The notes: generated by a model from the letters alone, not told the origin. Shown: positions 45,761-57,801, numbered from the stretch's first letter. The stretch is DNA of 64,000 nucleotides from Humulus lupulus (GCF_963169125.1 NC_084802.1:118238903-118302902); one strand, 5' to 3'. Made by a program: numbers and translations.

Positions 45761-45911
45761 AGAAATGTGTGAAGTGTTAAATTTCTTCTATTTTTAACTG
45801 ATGAGGGTATTTTTGTCCAAAATAGAGGAGGGGCACATTAGTGGGAGAATTTTTATGATGACATGTTAAAAAATTTAACTACATTATGATGCATATAGTG
45901 TAAAATTACCC
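45761..45911 (-). repeat. right terminal inverted repeat of the MULE
   Basis: Read inward on the minus strand it starts GGGTAATTTTACACTATATG and pairs imperfectly with 27155-27305. ATACAGAATT follows at 45912-45921. Confidence 0.75.
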
Positions 45912-46280
45912 ATACAGAATTACTTAAATATGGAAAAGTCAGTCCCAATGAAATTATTGAGCACAATATTGATAGTTTTCTCAACCAATTACGAACTCAA
46001 TACCCCTAAAAAAATTATGAACTCGCTAATAATAATATATATCTACTAGGAAGAAGCGTACAATGCATGTTTCTTTAGTTTTAAAGTTATAAACACCCTT
46101 ATTCAAACATGTATTTATTTTTATTATATTTTTTAATTATCATATAAATAAACAATATCATAAAAATAAATAAAAGTTGTTTAATATAATGTATGACATA
46201 AATGTATTAAAAAAATTAGGGCAAAACATTGTCGATAAATTTAATAAAAATTGGTTCACTTTTTAAAATATATATATATA
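45912..46280. other. AT-rich spacer
   Basis: It begins with the MULE target duplication and ends in an (AT)n run whose last five bases (ATATA, 46276-46280) are the Tat2 target duplication. I see no gene or motif. Confidence 0.6.
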
Positions 46281-47014
46281 TGTACGACCTGATTTTCCCA
46301 CGGGCTGATTAGCGAGCTAAGCTGCGGCCTAATCATGATTATCTCGTGGACATCCCCAAGACCGGAGCTTTCGTCATAAGGTCGTACCTCCTTAGCTCGA
46401 GGCAACCCAAGGGTTCTCCAAGATTGACTAAGACTTGAGTCCGGACTTTGAAGGCCGTACCACGAGCTGGATATGGAGGCTACGACCCCTTTGTAAAGTC
46501 AACACACGCAAGGTAAACGTGCATATATCAGACATCACGTGTCTGATATGCCCCTGACTTCTCGGACACGCAGCAGGAACGTGCATATTCAGACACCCAC
46601 GACTGGGTTGGGCCATGCGGCCCATTATCTCCTTACCTATTGATTTGACCACACTCATGTGTCAGGTTTAGGAATTAATCATGAATGTCACAGAGTTGAT
46701 ACGATAGGTAAGAAGGTCACGGGATGACCTTCTTACCAACTCCCAGGTGCCTTCTCCTATAAATATGGAGACCCTGGGAATAAATAAGGGTTGGATTATC
46801 TCTTGTAAGAAATATCATGTAATCATATACCCAGAATAGAGCAATAATATTGACTAGTGGAGTAGAAGGATTTTAACCTTTGAACCACTTAAAAACCATG
46901 TCTTGAGTCACCATTTCATTTTCCAAGATCACATATCTGTTTCGGTTCATTATTAGCACTAATCCCTTTCTCTTCTTTTCTTAAATTACCTGTTGACGAA
47001 GAACCGCGTCAACA
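46281..47014 (+). repeat. Tat2 5' LTR with promoter
   Basis: It starts TGTACGACC and ends ACCGCGTCAACA. The dyad ATATCAGAC...GTCTGATAT (46525-46549) contains the G-box CACGTG (46536-46541). A TATA box TATAAATA lies at 46758-46765, about 215 bp downstream. A dyad TTGACG-N9-CGTCAA closes the 3' end. Confidence 0.94.
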
Positions 47015-47070
47015 GTTTGGTGCTTTCATTGAGAGCAAAGTTCGATTAGTGTAGTTGCAAACATCCAACT

Positions 47071-48585
47071 ATGGTGACTACTCGATCCAGACACGGTAAC
47101 GAGACAGAACAACATGATGGGCGGGAGGCTCATCATACTGCCGCCCGTGGTGAACAAGTTCCGGAGGCCCAGCAGCGGCCAGGAAAGCAGCCGGTGGGCC
47201 AAGATGACACCGGAAGTTCGGCCCCCTGGCCACCTAATCCAAACCCGTGTTATTACACGGCGGTGGAGATGGAGAACGCTCAGTTGAGGAGCCAGCTAGC
47301 AATAGCTAACCCGCAGATCAAGGATGTGCTGGCCTGACTACCCCCTCTCACAACCGACTTTAACGTTAGAGAGAGGCAAGGCGAGGCTCCTAAGTCTCGC
47401 CGGGGTAACCGGTCCAGGCATAGCCGGTCGGATAGACTTCCGACAGCCAATTCCACTTCTTCATCACATCACCGAGAGGCAAGCTTCGAAGAAATGCCTG
47501 AAGCCAGGCAACAGCAATACAACTGTTCGGTCAGAATGTCAACTCCTAGCTCCCAGCCATTCTCGAGAGCGCCCAGGGGAGCTCGAGGAAATTCCCGAAG
47601 GAGATCCGGGGAGGGCTCGCAGCATCAGCCCGTCCCCAACAACCGACCTGCGCCTTGTCCAGATCCTCAGACGAGGGACCAGCAGGTTGGCAGGGCCGAA
47701 AGGCCGCCACCAAACTTGATCCGTCCTGACGGAACTAGGATCGCCTCTCCAGTCAGGCATCCTCCTTCCCCAATCAAGTATCCGTCTCCTCCTCGGCCCG
47801 TCCGAGATATCCTTGCCTATGGGAGTAGTAGGAGAAACCCGCCATCAGCTGAACCTTCCCGGCGTAGCAGGGCGCCAAGGGAAAGCTCAGATCCTCACCA
47901 CTAGAGACAGACTCCAAACCTATCCAGCAGGAACCACTGGACCAGCAGTCGCTGGAGTGATCTCTCTGGGGGAGACCTGCGTCAGCGTTTGAGTTCGGTA
48001 CAAAGTCATCAAACCATGCAGGGAGGCGACCTGCGAGATCGCCTCAACTCTCATAGAGGGGAACAAGCAGGAGGAGATGGCCATGCTCGCTCAGGGGGGG
48101 CTCTGTCCGAAGTACGTAACGGAGGTAATGTCCCAAATAACCTATCTCAAGATATGAGGGGCAATAACCCACCAAATATGTACAATGGATCCGGAGCTGT
48201 TGAACAGCCCTGGAATAACCAAGGACATCAGGACCAAACCCTCGAGCGCATGACTCAGATGGAGGAGCTGATGAGGAAGCTCCTGTCAGAAAAAGAAAAA
48301 GACAAATATGATTCAGGGGACGAGATGGAACTCTTCGCCCCTAGTATAGCAGCAACGGCGTACCCATCTGGTTTCTGTATGCCTCACTTGTCAAAGTTCA
48401 ATGGGGACGGAGACCCATCGGACCATCTAGGGATGTTCAACACCCTCATGATGGCCCATAACATTGGCCCCGAGCTGAGATGTTTAATCTTCCTTTCCAC
48501 ACTGACTGTACCTGCCAGGTAGTGGTTCAAGCAAAGTAAAAGACAGTCAATCTGCTCCTGGAAGAATTTCTCGGCAGACTTCAAA
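47071..48585 (+). pseudogene. Tat2 gag
   Basis: The start at 47071 (MVTTRSRHGNET) aligns with the Tat1 start. Pieces at 47071, 47494, 47989 and 48526 share one reading frame, broken by TGA at 47335-47337 (CGA in Tat1), TAG near 47902 and TAG at 48523-48525 (CAG in Tat1). The capsid core includes MPHLSKFNGDGDPSDHL. From 48526 the frame runs unbroken into protease. Confidence 0.88.
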
Positions 48586-50142
48586 AGGGCATTCCGAGCC
48601 TCCCAGGTCGCCCGTGTTCAGGCCGACTCCCAGGCTAACGTGAGGCAGCAGCCCGGTGAGACTCTGAAGGCCTACCTGAGCAGATTTCCGAACGTCGCTG
48701 CTCGAGTCAGAGATGCAGATGATAGCTCCAAGCTCATGGCCATGAGAACTAGAATCCTCGTTGGAGGAGATCTCTGGAAGGATATACAAAGGAAGGGAGT
48801 CAGCTCGGTTAACGAATTCCTTAACAGGGCCCAAGAATGGATTAACTTGCAGGAGGCCAAAGCATCAGCTGCGGGAACCAGCCAGGTCCCCGAACAGCTC
48901 ACTGGAGTAGGGACGGAGGTCGTGGCAGCGACCCAAAACGTCACACAGAAGAACCAGCCCGGTGGAGGCAAAAGAAAGGGAAATGGCGAAAACAATCAGC
49001 ACGGCCAAAAGAAGAATAAGTCCGTAGACAAAGTCAAGCCCGTCTTCGCGACTTATACAGAGCTCACCAAGTCTAGGGAGAATATCTTCCTAGCTAACTC
49101 TACTCGAGTCCCCTGGAAGAGGCCGAAGCCATTAAAACACCACAAGGGGAAGAGAGACACCTCCAAGTTTTGTCGTTTTCATAACGATGTTGGCCACAAT
49201 ACCGACGATTATAGGCATTTAAAAGACGAGATCGAGACTCTTATCAGAGCCGGCCCCTTGGCTCAATACGCACGGAACAGGGTTCCAGCAGGCCGACCTG
49301 CTCGAGAAGTCCCGGCCAGTCAACCCGGGCCGCGGGTAGATCAGGACGTCCCCCCTCCCGTGGTTGGAGGAGAGATATCCACCATCTCTGGAGGTCCGCA
49401 TATGGCCGGAACGAGTAGAGGCGCCCAGAAGAGATATGTGAACGAACTAAAGACTCATTACGGAGTAGAGTTCATCCCGGAGCAGCGTCAATCAAAGCAG
49501 CAACGATTGGAGAGGCAACCAATCATTTTTACAGAGGAAGATGCGGGCCATGTCCAGTTCCCTCACAATGACCCTCTGGTCGTGACAGTTCAGCTGGCTA
49601 ATCGAAGGGTGAGGAGGGTGCTGATCGACAACGGGAGCTCGGTGAACCTCCTATTCCGGTCCACCTTAGAAAAGATGGGTTTGACCGTCGCCGAGCTAAA
49701 GGCGACCTCCATGATGTTGTATGGTTTTTCGGGAGAAGGATCAGCAGCAATAGGAATGATCGAGCTAGTGATCACCCTAGGAGAAGGATCTCGGACAGTC
49801 TCCAAACTTCTCGAGTTCATGGTCATTGACTGCTCCGCTGCCTACAACGCCATTTTGGGACGACCGACGCTCATGGCCTTCGAGGCCGTCACTTCCATTC
49901 GCCACCTCGCGATGAAATTCCCTACTTCCACGGGAATCTGCACTGTCCATGGCGATCAGCTCGCTGCCAGGGAATGCTACAACATTTCTATGAAGGGAAA
50001 GTCTAAATCCGGGCAGCTGGCAATGGCCATTCAAGACGGTGAAGAGGAACCTCAGGAACCCTTAGCTGATCCTGAGATTGAAAAACCTCAAAGTGCCGGA
50101 GGGGAAATGTCGTCTAAAGTGAGGACATTGACCCCCGAATAG
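48586..50142 (+). pseudogene. Tat2 gag C-terminus and protease
   Basis: The open stretch 48526-50142 carries LKAYLSRF, the degenerate knuckle CRFHNDVGHNTDDY (last Cys changed to Tyr) and protease LIDNGSSVNLLF near 49621-49656. A short deletion near 50105 (GGGAAATG against GGGGAAAATG in Tat1) shifts the frame and ends it at 50142, before reverse transcriptase. Confidence 0.88.
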
Positions 50143-50156
50143 GCGAGGACAGATCT

Positions 50157-53100
50157 GTGCTCCAGGCAATTGAGGAGCTCGAGGAAGCGAGCATTGATCC
50201 ACAGAATCCATCACGGATGGTCAAACTCGGAAAAAACCTCTGTAGCAAGAGGAAGGCGGAGCTGACTAAGTTTCTGCGGGATAACCTGGACGTGTTTGCA
50301 TGGTCCCATGAGGACATGGTGGGAATCAGCCCGAGTGTCATCATGCATACACTTCATCTGGATAAAAGCATTCCCGCCAAGTCCAAGAAGCAAAGACGCC
50401 TAGGAACAGCTCGAGCTGAAGCCTTGAAGGAAGAGGTGACCCGGCTCAAGAAATGCGGCTTTATCCGTGAAGCCAAGTTTCCAATATGGGTCACCAACCC
50501 CGTGCTAGTTCCAAAGCCTAACAGGAAATGGCGGACCTGCATCGACTTCTCCGACCTGAATAAAGCCTGCCCCAAGGATTGCTTTCCATTGCCAAGGATT
50601 GATCAGTTGGTGGATGCCACTGCAGGGCACGAGCTCATGTCCTTTATGGACGCGTACTCAGGCTACAATCAGATCGTGATGAATCCGGCGGACCAGGAAC
50701 ACACCAGCTTCATGACCCCGACTAACGTTTATTGTTACAAGGTCATGCCGTTCGGTCTGAAGAACGCCGGAGCTACCTACCAAAGGTTAGTAAACAGAAT
50801 GTTCGCAGAACAGATCGGAAAAAACATGGAAGTATATGTTGATGACATGCTAGTCAAGTCAAAGACTGCCGATAACCATGTTTCCGACCTGGAAGAATGT
50901 TTTAAGATACTGCGGGAATATGGCATGAGGCTCAATCCATAGAAGTGCACTTTTGGAGTCGCGTCGGGGAAATTCCTGGGGTTCATAGTCAATACACGAG
51001 GAATCGAGGCAAACCCCGACAAGATCAGATCACTGCTCGAGCTTCCTTCGCCCAGGTCGCGAAAAGATGTCCAAGGCCTGACAGGAAGAGTGGCAGCCCT
51101 CAACCGGTTTATTTCCAAGTCCACCAATAAGTGTTTTCCATTCTACAACCTGCTCTCAGGAAACAAGAAGTTTGAATGGACAGTAGAGTGCGAAAGCGCA
51201 TTCCTCGACCTGAAGGCACATTTGGCCGAGCCGCCCGTACTATCCAAACCCAAGGCAGGAGAGGAGCCTTTTTTTCTCTACCTGGCTACCGAGGACACAG
51301 CTAGTGCCGTATTGGTACGAGAAGAGGAACGAGTTCAGAAGCCAGTCTACTACATCAGCAAGAGACTTCTCGGGGCTGAATCCTGATACCCGCTGATGGA
51401 GAAATTGGTGTTCTGCCTTATCACGGCTTCTCGAAAGCTCAGGCCGTACTTCTAATCCCACTCGATACACGTCATGACCGATCAACCTTTAAGGCAGGTT
51501 TTGCAAAAACCTAAAGCATCAGAACGTTTGTTGAAATGGGCAATCGAACTCAGTCAGTTCGAGATTTTTTACACTCCCCGAACTGCTATAAAAAGTCAGG
51601 CCCTGGCCGATTTTATGGCAGAGTGCACGGGATTCCAGGAGGATCCCGCAGAAGACTCACCCCAGGCTTCGTGGAGGATCTTTGTAGATGGTTCGTCCAA
51701 CGAGAACGGCTCCGGAGATGGAATCATTTTGATATCCCCCGAGGGACATAGATTCCACTCGGCGCTGAGATTCGGATTCAAAGCCTCCAACAACGAGGCT
51801 GAATACGAAGCTTTGCTGGCCGGGCTGAGGGTAGCCCAGGAGTTGAAGGCAAGCTTCGTCCAGTGCTTCAATGACTCCTAGCTCATGGTAAACCAGGTTC
51901 TGGGCGAATATCAAGCACGGGGACCCAAGATGGCCGCCTATCTGGCAAAGGTAAAAGCTGAGCTGTCCGCGTTTGAGCGAGGCTCGATCGAATAGATACC
52001 TCGGGAGCAGAACGCTAACGCAGATGCTCTTGCCAAGCTCGCCACCTCTGGGGAAACGGAGACCTTGGGGTTAGTACCAATAGAATTCTTGGAAAAACCA
52101 AGCATAGAAGATGTCAGGACGGAGGTCAAGATGATCGATGCCAGGCCGACCTGGATGACCCCCATCCTTGAGTATCTCATCGAGGGAAAGCTTCCTGAAG
52201 GGCGTAATGATGCACGACGAGTCCTGTATCAAGCACCAAGGTATACGATGGTGGACGGGATGCTATACCGACATGGGCACTCCCTACCTCTCCTCCGATG
52301 TGTTCTTCCAGATGAAGCAAAGGCCATCTTACAGGAGGTGCACGAGGGATTTTGTGGAGACCACACCGGGGGGCAAAACTTGGCCTCAAAAGTCCTAAGG
52401 CAAGGGTACTACTAGCCAACTCTGTCCAAGGACTCGATTTCATACGTGAAGAAATGCGACAAGTGCCAACGGTTCACCGTAGTTGCCCGAGCTCCTCCAG
52501 TCGTGCTAAAGATGATCTCGTCCCCATGGCCATTTGCCGTTTGGGGGATAGACTTGATTGGTGCCCTCCCCACCGGAAAAGGCGGGGTCCGTTACGCCGT
52601 GGTAGCCATCGACTACTTTACGAAGTGGGCTGAGGCAGAACCCTTGGCAACGATAACGTCCAAAAAAGTACTTGACTTCGTGGTTAAAAGCATTATCTGT
52701 CGATTCGGCCTGCCCAAGAAGTTCGTTTCCGATAACGGCACTCATATCGACAGCGACCTGTTCACCGAATTTTGTGAAAGGAACGGAATTGTGAAAAGTT
52801 TCTCCTCCGTGGCCTATCCTCAGGCTAATGGCCAGGTCGAAGCTGTCAACAAAAATCTAAAGGCGAGCCTCAAGAAGAGGTTAGATGAAGCGAAGGGGGT
52901 CTGGCCAGAACAGCTCCCCTAGGTCCTATGGGCATACCGGACCTCGCATCGGACTCCTACGGGTCATACTCCTTTTTCCCTGACCTTTGGGAGTGAGGCA
53001 GTCCTCCCCGTGGAAATTAAGGTGCTTTCGCATAGGGTCCAATCTTACGACCAGAACCGCAACCACGAGCTCCTGTGCAATTCCCTTGACCTAGTTGATG

Positions 53101-53386
53101 AAAGGCAAGAGGATTCGCAACTCAACTCGCCCATTATCAGCAAAAGATCACTCGTAATTTCAACTCCAAAGTCAAAAAGCGCGCCTTCAGCATTGGCGAC
53201 CTGGTCCTAAGAAGAGTCTTCTTAGCCAGTAAGGACCCCAAAGATGGAGTCTTGGGACCAAACTGGGAAGGACCATATCAAGTCATCGAGGTCATTAAGG
53301 AGGGAACTTATAAGTTAGCTCGGCTTGATGGAGGGGCAGTCCCGCGGACTTGGAACGCCATCCATTTAAAGAAATATTATCAATGA
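50157..53386 (+). pseudogene. Tat2 pol: reverse transcriptase, two RNase H domains, integrase
   Basis: All parts up to about 53110 share one frame. Reverse transcriptase has CIDFSDLNKACPKDC and YVDDMLVKS, and keeps the thumb segment deleted in Tat1. Stops lie at 50941, 51385, 51453, 51879, 51993, 52414 and 52920. Each corresponds to a Gln, Arg or Trp codon in Tat1 or in the family, except the last (52920), which Tat1 also has as a stop. RNase H 2 has FVDGSS, NNEAEYEA and NDS followed by a stop. Integrase keeps GIDLIG, SDNGTHI (middle Asp intact, unlike Tat1) and NGQVEAVNK. A 1-base loss near 53120 shifts the frame of the GPYQVIEV C-terminal module, which ends at 53386. Confidence 0.9.
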
Positions 53387-54137
53387 TTCGCTTGTAAGGC
53401 CTGGAAGGCCAATTTTTATGTATTAATGAGAATCAGCTTTTTATGCATGTTTGCAAGTGTAATCTAAAGTAACCATGAAAGACCCTTTCCTAGTTACTTG
53501 GGGGGGCATATGGTACCTGGATATAACCGGGTCTCCTTAACGACTTAGAAGTTGATTCATATCGATTGACCGTTGTTTTTAAAAAAACGCGAGATGTTGA
53601 TAAGGGTTAACGCTAACTAAGTCCTATCCTGGTCCTAACCGGGTCATAAAACTTAGAAGTTGATTTAAATCTATTGATCGTTGTTCTTCCTAAAGAGCTC
53701 GAGACATGGATAAAAGTTAACGCGAACTAAGTTTTCAAATTAAGTTCCTGGTCCTAACCGGGTCATAAAACTTAGAAGTTGGTTTAAATCTATTGATCGT
53801 TGTTCTTCCTAAAGAGCTCGAGACATGGATAAAAGTTAACGCAAACTAAGTTTTCAAATTAAGTTCCTGGTCCTAACCGAGTCATAAAACTTAGAAGTTG
53901 ATTTAAATCTATTGATCGTTGTTCTTCCTAAAGAGCTGAAGATATGGATAAAGATTAGCGCGAACTAAGTTTTTCAAGAAATTGTAACCAAAATGCGTAA
54001 AGGCAAAAAAGGAGGATCAATTGAAAGCATGGAATCAAATTGTCTCGAGGTGGGAGCACCTCATGCAAGGGTTACATAAAAAATATATATATATAAAAAA
54101 AATAATAATAAGTGAAGGGCACACGAGAAGAAACGCC
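53387..54137. repeat. spacer with four-unit 119-bp tandem repeat (Tat2)
   Basis: Units contain AAAACTTAGAAGTTG, a TTGATCGTTGTTCTTCC stretch and GATAAAAGTTAACGC. Anchors fall at 53648, 53767 and 53886, exactly 119 bp apart, with a diverged unit before them (about 53530-53640). It lies between the ends of pol and the antisense gene. A short AT microsatellite is at 54078-54110. Confidence 0.88.
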
Positions 54138-56781
54138 CTAAGCTCCGCCAAGTGGCCCCTTGGAGGTCACCGTCTCGCCTTGCTCAGCTGCGCCAGAGCC
54201 TTCCCCAGCCTCAGAGGGCGCCTCTTTGTCAAGGCGAGCTTGGAACTTCACCAGCAAGCGCTCCCAGAGGCTCGCAGACATGAAGGAGAAGTCAGCGTCT
54301 GGATTGTAGGCCCAGCAATGGTAGAACAGATCTTCCATGGACTTTTTAGAAGTTTTCCGCTCGGCCTCTAGGGCAGCCTGGGCGACCTGGACCTCAGTCT
54401 TCGCGGCATCTAGGTCTGTCTGCGAGGTGGCGAGAGAGGTCTCGAGCTCTTGGACCTTCGAGCGGGTTTTTTCCAACTCGACCTGCGAGGCCGCCAAGGC
54501 ATCCTTAGCCGCCTGTAGGGTAGTCTGGTGCTCGCTCCTCATGTCCTCGAGCTGAGTTTTGGTCCTGACGATGATCCGGTGAAGGGCAACGGCGCTCTGC
54601 GAAGGTGAAAAGACAATTGCCTTAGAAAAAAGGGAAAGAAAATGCAGGGCAAAGTGTAATGATAAAAACCACAAAAGAGTTAGTTGGCTTACCGTCATGG
54701 CCATGCCCAGTGAAGACTTTAGCACGCCCACCGGGCTCATTGTCTCGATGGCCCGGAGCTCCTTCTCGGTGAACTTGTATATGTGGCTGACGGCGTAGTT
54801 CGCCGACTCATACACCGTTCCCCGGAAGGCCTCGGGGATCTTCTCCAGGTCCTGGGGATTGACTGGGATGCGTACATCGGAGGGTGCGATGTCCGAAGTC
54901 CCAACCTCCGTTCCTGCGTCCCGGGCGGCGGCTGGAGCTCGCGGAGCTGGTGGAGGCATGTTGCTTCCCCCTGCAGCAGGAAGAACCACTCCCGTGACCT
55001 GTGCAGCTGGGGCTTGCTCCTTCTCCTTTGGAGGGGACTTGGTGGGGGTCCCGGAGGTGTTCTTGGACGTCCAGAGCCTTTTCATTCTTGGCCCAGCGGC
55101 CCCAGCTGCGGCGTTCCCCCCGAAGACTGCACCTCGCAGGCTCTCCTCGGGCTGAGACATCTCTTCTGTCAAAACAAAAACATGGTTAGTACGAGTTAGC
55201 AACCATACAGAAACAAAAACAAAGGGGTAAAGAGAAAGTCAAGTATATGTAGACTAAGGGAATCCTACCCCCCGAGCTAGAAGATGAATCTAAGTTGATT
55301 ACTTCCCGAGCTGGCGCAAGTTCTGGGTCCGAGGCTGACTCAGGGCTAGATTCCTCTACAAATTGCCTAAGCCCCGGAGCTACGACACCCCTCCGGAGTG
55401 ATGGCCATGTCCGAAGGTTGGTCCCATACTCCTCGAATAGGATCAACCTAAAGGCTAGGGTATTATCTACTACTACGGTACCCTTAGGCCGGCTATCTTG
55501 GTAATCCAGCACAAGCCGGTCGACACAATGGAGCAGGGTTGTATTCAAGTCCGGATCACTTCGGTGATGATGGACGAGCTGCCTAGGATTGAACCTAGCC
55601 AGCCGGGGGTCTGCTGTGGCCCTTTCTAGATTCCTAAACATGTAAGGGTGACCTTGGCCAGAAGGACCCGCAGCTGCTCCGGATTGGATCCTCTCCTCGC
55701 CCATCCTTTGGGCAACCTCCAAAGCTCACTTTCTGTTCCTCACGAGCGGAACTTCGTTGTCCTCGTCCTCCTCATCTTCATCCCCCGCGACCTCCTCCAC
55801 GATGATGGGTCTGGTGTCGCGAGCTGGGGGAAGCCCCCGAGGCCTTTTTAGGTTCAAAGTCTGATTTGGGAAAATTAGCTTGCAGGCCACCATCGTCTCG
55901 TCCGTTACGAGCACGCGGTAATATTTCTCACTGGGGGGCAAGCCCACCAGTGTCTCGTATTGGGCCCCGAGGGTCACAGATTTCTCTGTCCTCGCGAAGA
56001 TGGCTGCATGATTGGTCTAAGTCAGAAAGGGATACGGGAGGAGCTAAATAGACACTTAATTTACGAGCTAAGGATAAAAAATACTTACGAGGACGATTGA
56101 AGTAGTGGAGCTCGCAGTTTCTGAACCCCGTCGACATGAAGAACTGATCTTTAAAATCGTTGGGGTGGCTGGGCAGCTCGATGACCGAAGCTGTATTGGG
56201 AAATCGGGTTAAGTAGTAAAACCCGTCGCCTCGCCCCCGCTGATCCGGGCTGGCCTTGAGGCAGAAAAAGTATAAAATGTACGCAGGAGTGGGGACCTCC
56301 CACTCGTGCTTCTGAAATAAATATCTCAGCCCCGCCAACAACTGATAAGAGTTGGGGGGGGGGGGGGGGGGGGGGGGGGGAGCTGAAATGGGGCCAACCT
56401 CACGTAATTCAGGAAGTCAGCAAAATACTGATCCAACGAGAGGAAGGCCCCCGCCTTAAAATGCTCGCCGCTCCAGGCCGCGAACGATTCATCGAGCGGC
56501 GCACAACTCCGCTCGCCTTCCGCGGGAGGTCGGGCAATCACTGACGTCCTCCCCAACGCAATGTTGTGGGAGAGGATTATCTTATTGATCTTCGTCTGGT
56601 CGGTAATCTTTTAGACGATCCTCTCCGCCTCAAAAAATGCATCAGGAGCCACCTCGAGCTCCTTCTCCACTGCCGGGCCAAAGCGGGGGATCGGGGAGTC
56701 GGGCATCACCACTTTTCCTTTGTCCCGCTGGGAGGCCGAGCTGCCAACGGTCTTCTGTGGGACATTCCTCTTTGGTTCCAT
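54138..56781 (-). pseudogene. Tat2 antisense gene, inactivated
   Basis: Homologue of the Tat1 gene at 30680-33249. The start aligns at 56781. Exon 1 has a TAA at 56611-56613, and its conserved PFQL-P-NS segment is shifted by a 27-base G run (56354-56380 on plus; Tat1 has 7). Exon 2 starts at about 56003 and has a TGA near 55724. Exons 3 and 4 and the intron between them lie in one open frame of 354 codons (to 54138), so intron 3 could be retained without a stop. Exon 3 has about 20 extra codons (AAAGAAGPRMKRLW) absent from Tat1. The C-terminal coiled coil is kept (QLEDMRSEHQTT, KSMEDLFYHC). Confidence 0.85.
56354..56380 (+). repeat. 27-base G homopolymer in the antisense gene of Tat2
   Basis: A pure G run stands where Tat1 has 7 C on the coding strand. 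It adds 20 bases and breaks the frame. It may be slippage or an assembly artefact. Confidence 0.9.
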
Positions 56782-56834
56782 CTGGTCGCCTAACGAACAA
56801 AAAAAAAGATTTTAGAAAAGGCGACCTAAGCATG

Positions 56835-57528
56835 AGGAAGAATCAAAGTGTTATTTGCACGAGCTGAGGTAAGCCCAGCCTGTGGAGAGTGAGACCACAC
56901 GGTTCTATGAACACGCATCTATGCTCCCAACAGATCCCAGATTACTCGGAATTCGTATGTCAGGAGGGTCAGGATAAAATTTGCCTTGGGGGGAAAGTTT
57001 CAATAGGCAAGGAAGGCAAAACCGCCTGTGAGGCGTGTCCCTTAAGCTACCCGATTTTGCACCTAAATCCTGGATATCTTTGAACTAAAATACCAAAACT
57101 TCTACCCAGAAATTTCCCCCAGAAAATGCATCCTGTAAACCATACTCCCAAACGTTTTCCTATAGCAAAAATATCCTAACCTGAAAGGCTTTCACCCTTC
57201 GTACCCACAAAAACCAGTAAACCCTTGCATGTGGCTACAGTAAATATTTACCTAAGCTACAGTGAAAAATATTTTCAAAACACACAAGGTTAGGAGACTT
57301 ACAGTGTTTGGTTGGGAGGTGGATGAAGGTGTCGCCTAGGTGGGAGCTTCGTCGGAGTGTTTGCTTCCAAAGCTTTGAAGAAATCCTTACGTCTGAGTTT
57401 CTTAAGCAACTGAGAATGGCGGTCGCAAAGAAGAGGGTTTCTTTTTCTTCTGAAATGAAGAGAGAAGAAGGAGAGAAGTTCTGAGAAATTTCAAATGAAA
57501 GGGTGACCCATGCGTAGGGTGGCCACCC
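56835..57528 (-). other. 5' untranslated region and intron of the Tat2 antisense gene
   Basis: It matches 29970-30670 of Tat1 in reverse orientation, including the donor CACT|GTAAGTCTCC near 57296-57306 and a pyrimidine-rich leader. No separate gene is seen. Confidence 0.65.
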
Positions 57529-57556
57529 CTTTTATATACGTGAAGGGTCACGTATA
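57519..57556 (-). promoter_or_regulatory. promoter of the Tat2 antisense gene
   Basis: The minus strand carries the same TATATAAAAG (57529-57538), the ACGT dyad ATACGTGA-ccc-TTCACGTAT just upstream and the GGGTGGCCACCC palindrome just downstream as Tat1. It is kept although the gene is dead. Confidence 0.75.
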
Positions 57557-57801
57557 GAGGGTCGTTGGATGGCCCTGATGTGGGATCCAAGGCCCTCCAC
57601 TCGAAATATGAAATGACGGTTGGGTATAGGCTAGGCCATTAAATGCGGTTCTCGTAAGACGTACCGTCACCAACCACGATGTTCCACGTATCAGGCGCCT
57701 GCGTAAGATGTGGAATGTGAAGAGTTCATGGGGAAGCCTAAAAGCCCCTACTGTGGCCTTATCCGACGTCATATACCACGAGCAGGGGCTTGGGGGGCAG
57801 A

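Larger units (their letters stand above)
27155..45911 (-). mobile_element. Mutator-like element with Ulp1-like protease gene (Kaonashi-like MULE)
   Basis: The 10-bp flanks ATACAGAATT (27145-27154 and 45912-45921) are identical, in the 9-10 bp range made by Mutator-type transposases. The ends are imperfect inverted repeats over roughly 150 bp. Inside, a MuDR-type transposase gene runs leftward from the right end and a Ulp1/C48 protease gene runs rightward from the left end. MULEs with Ulp1-like genes are known in plants (Kaonashi/KIULP group). The element is broken: Tat1 and a Tekay-type solo LTR interrupt it, and an internal deletion near 41140-41190 fused the 3' ends of its two genes. Confidence 0.85.
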
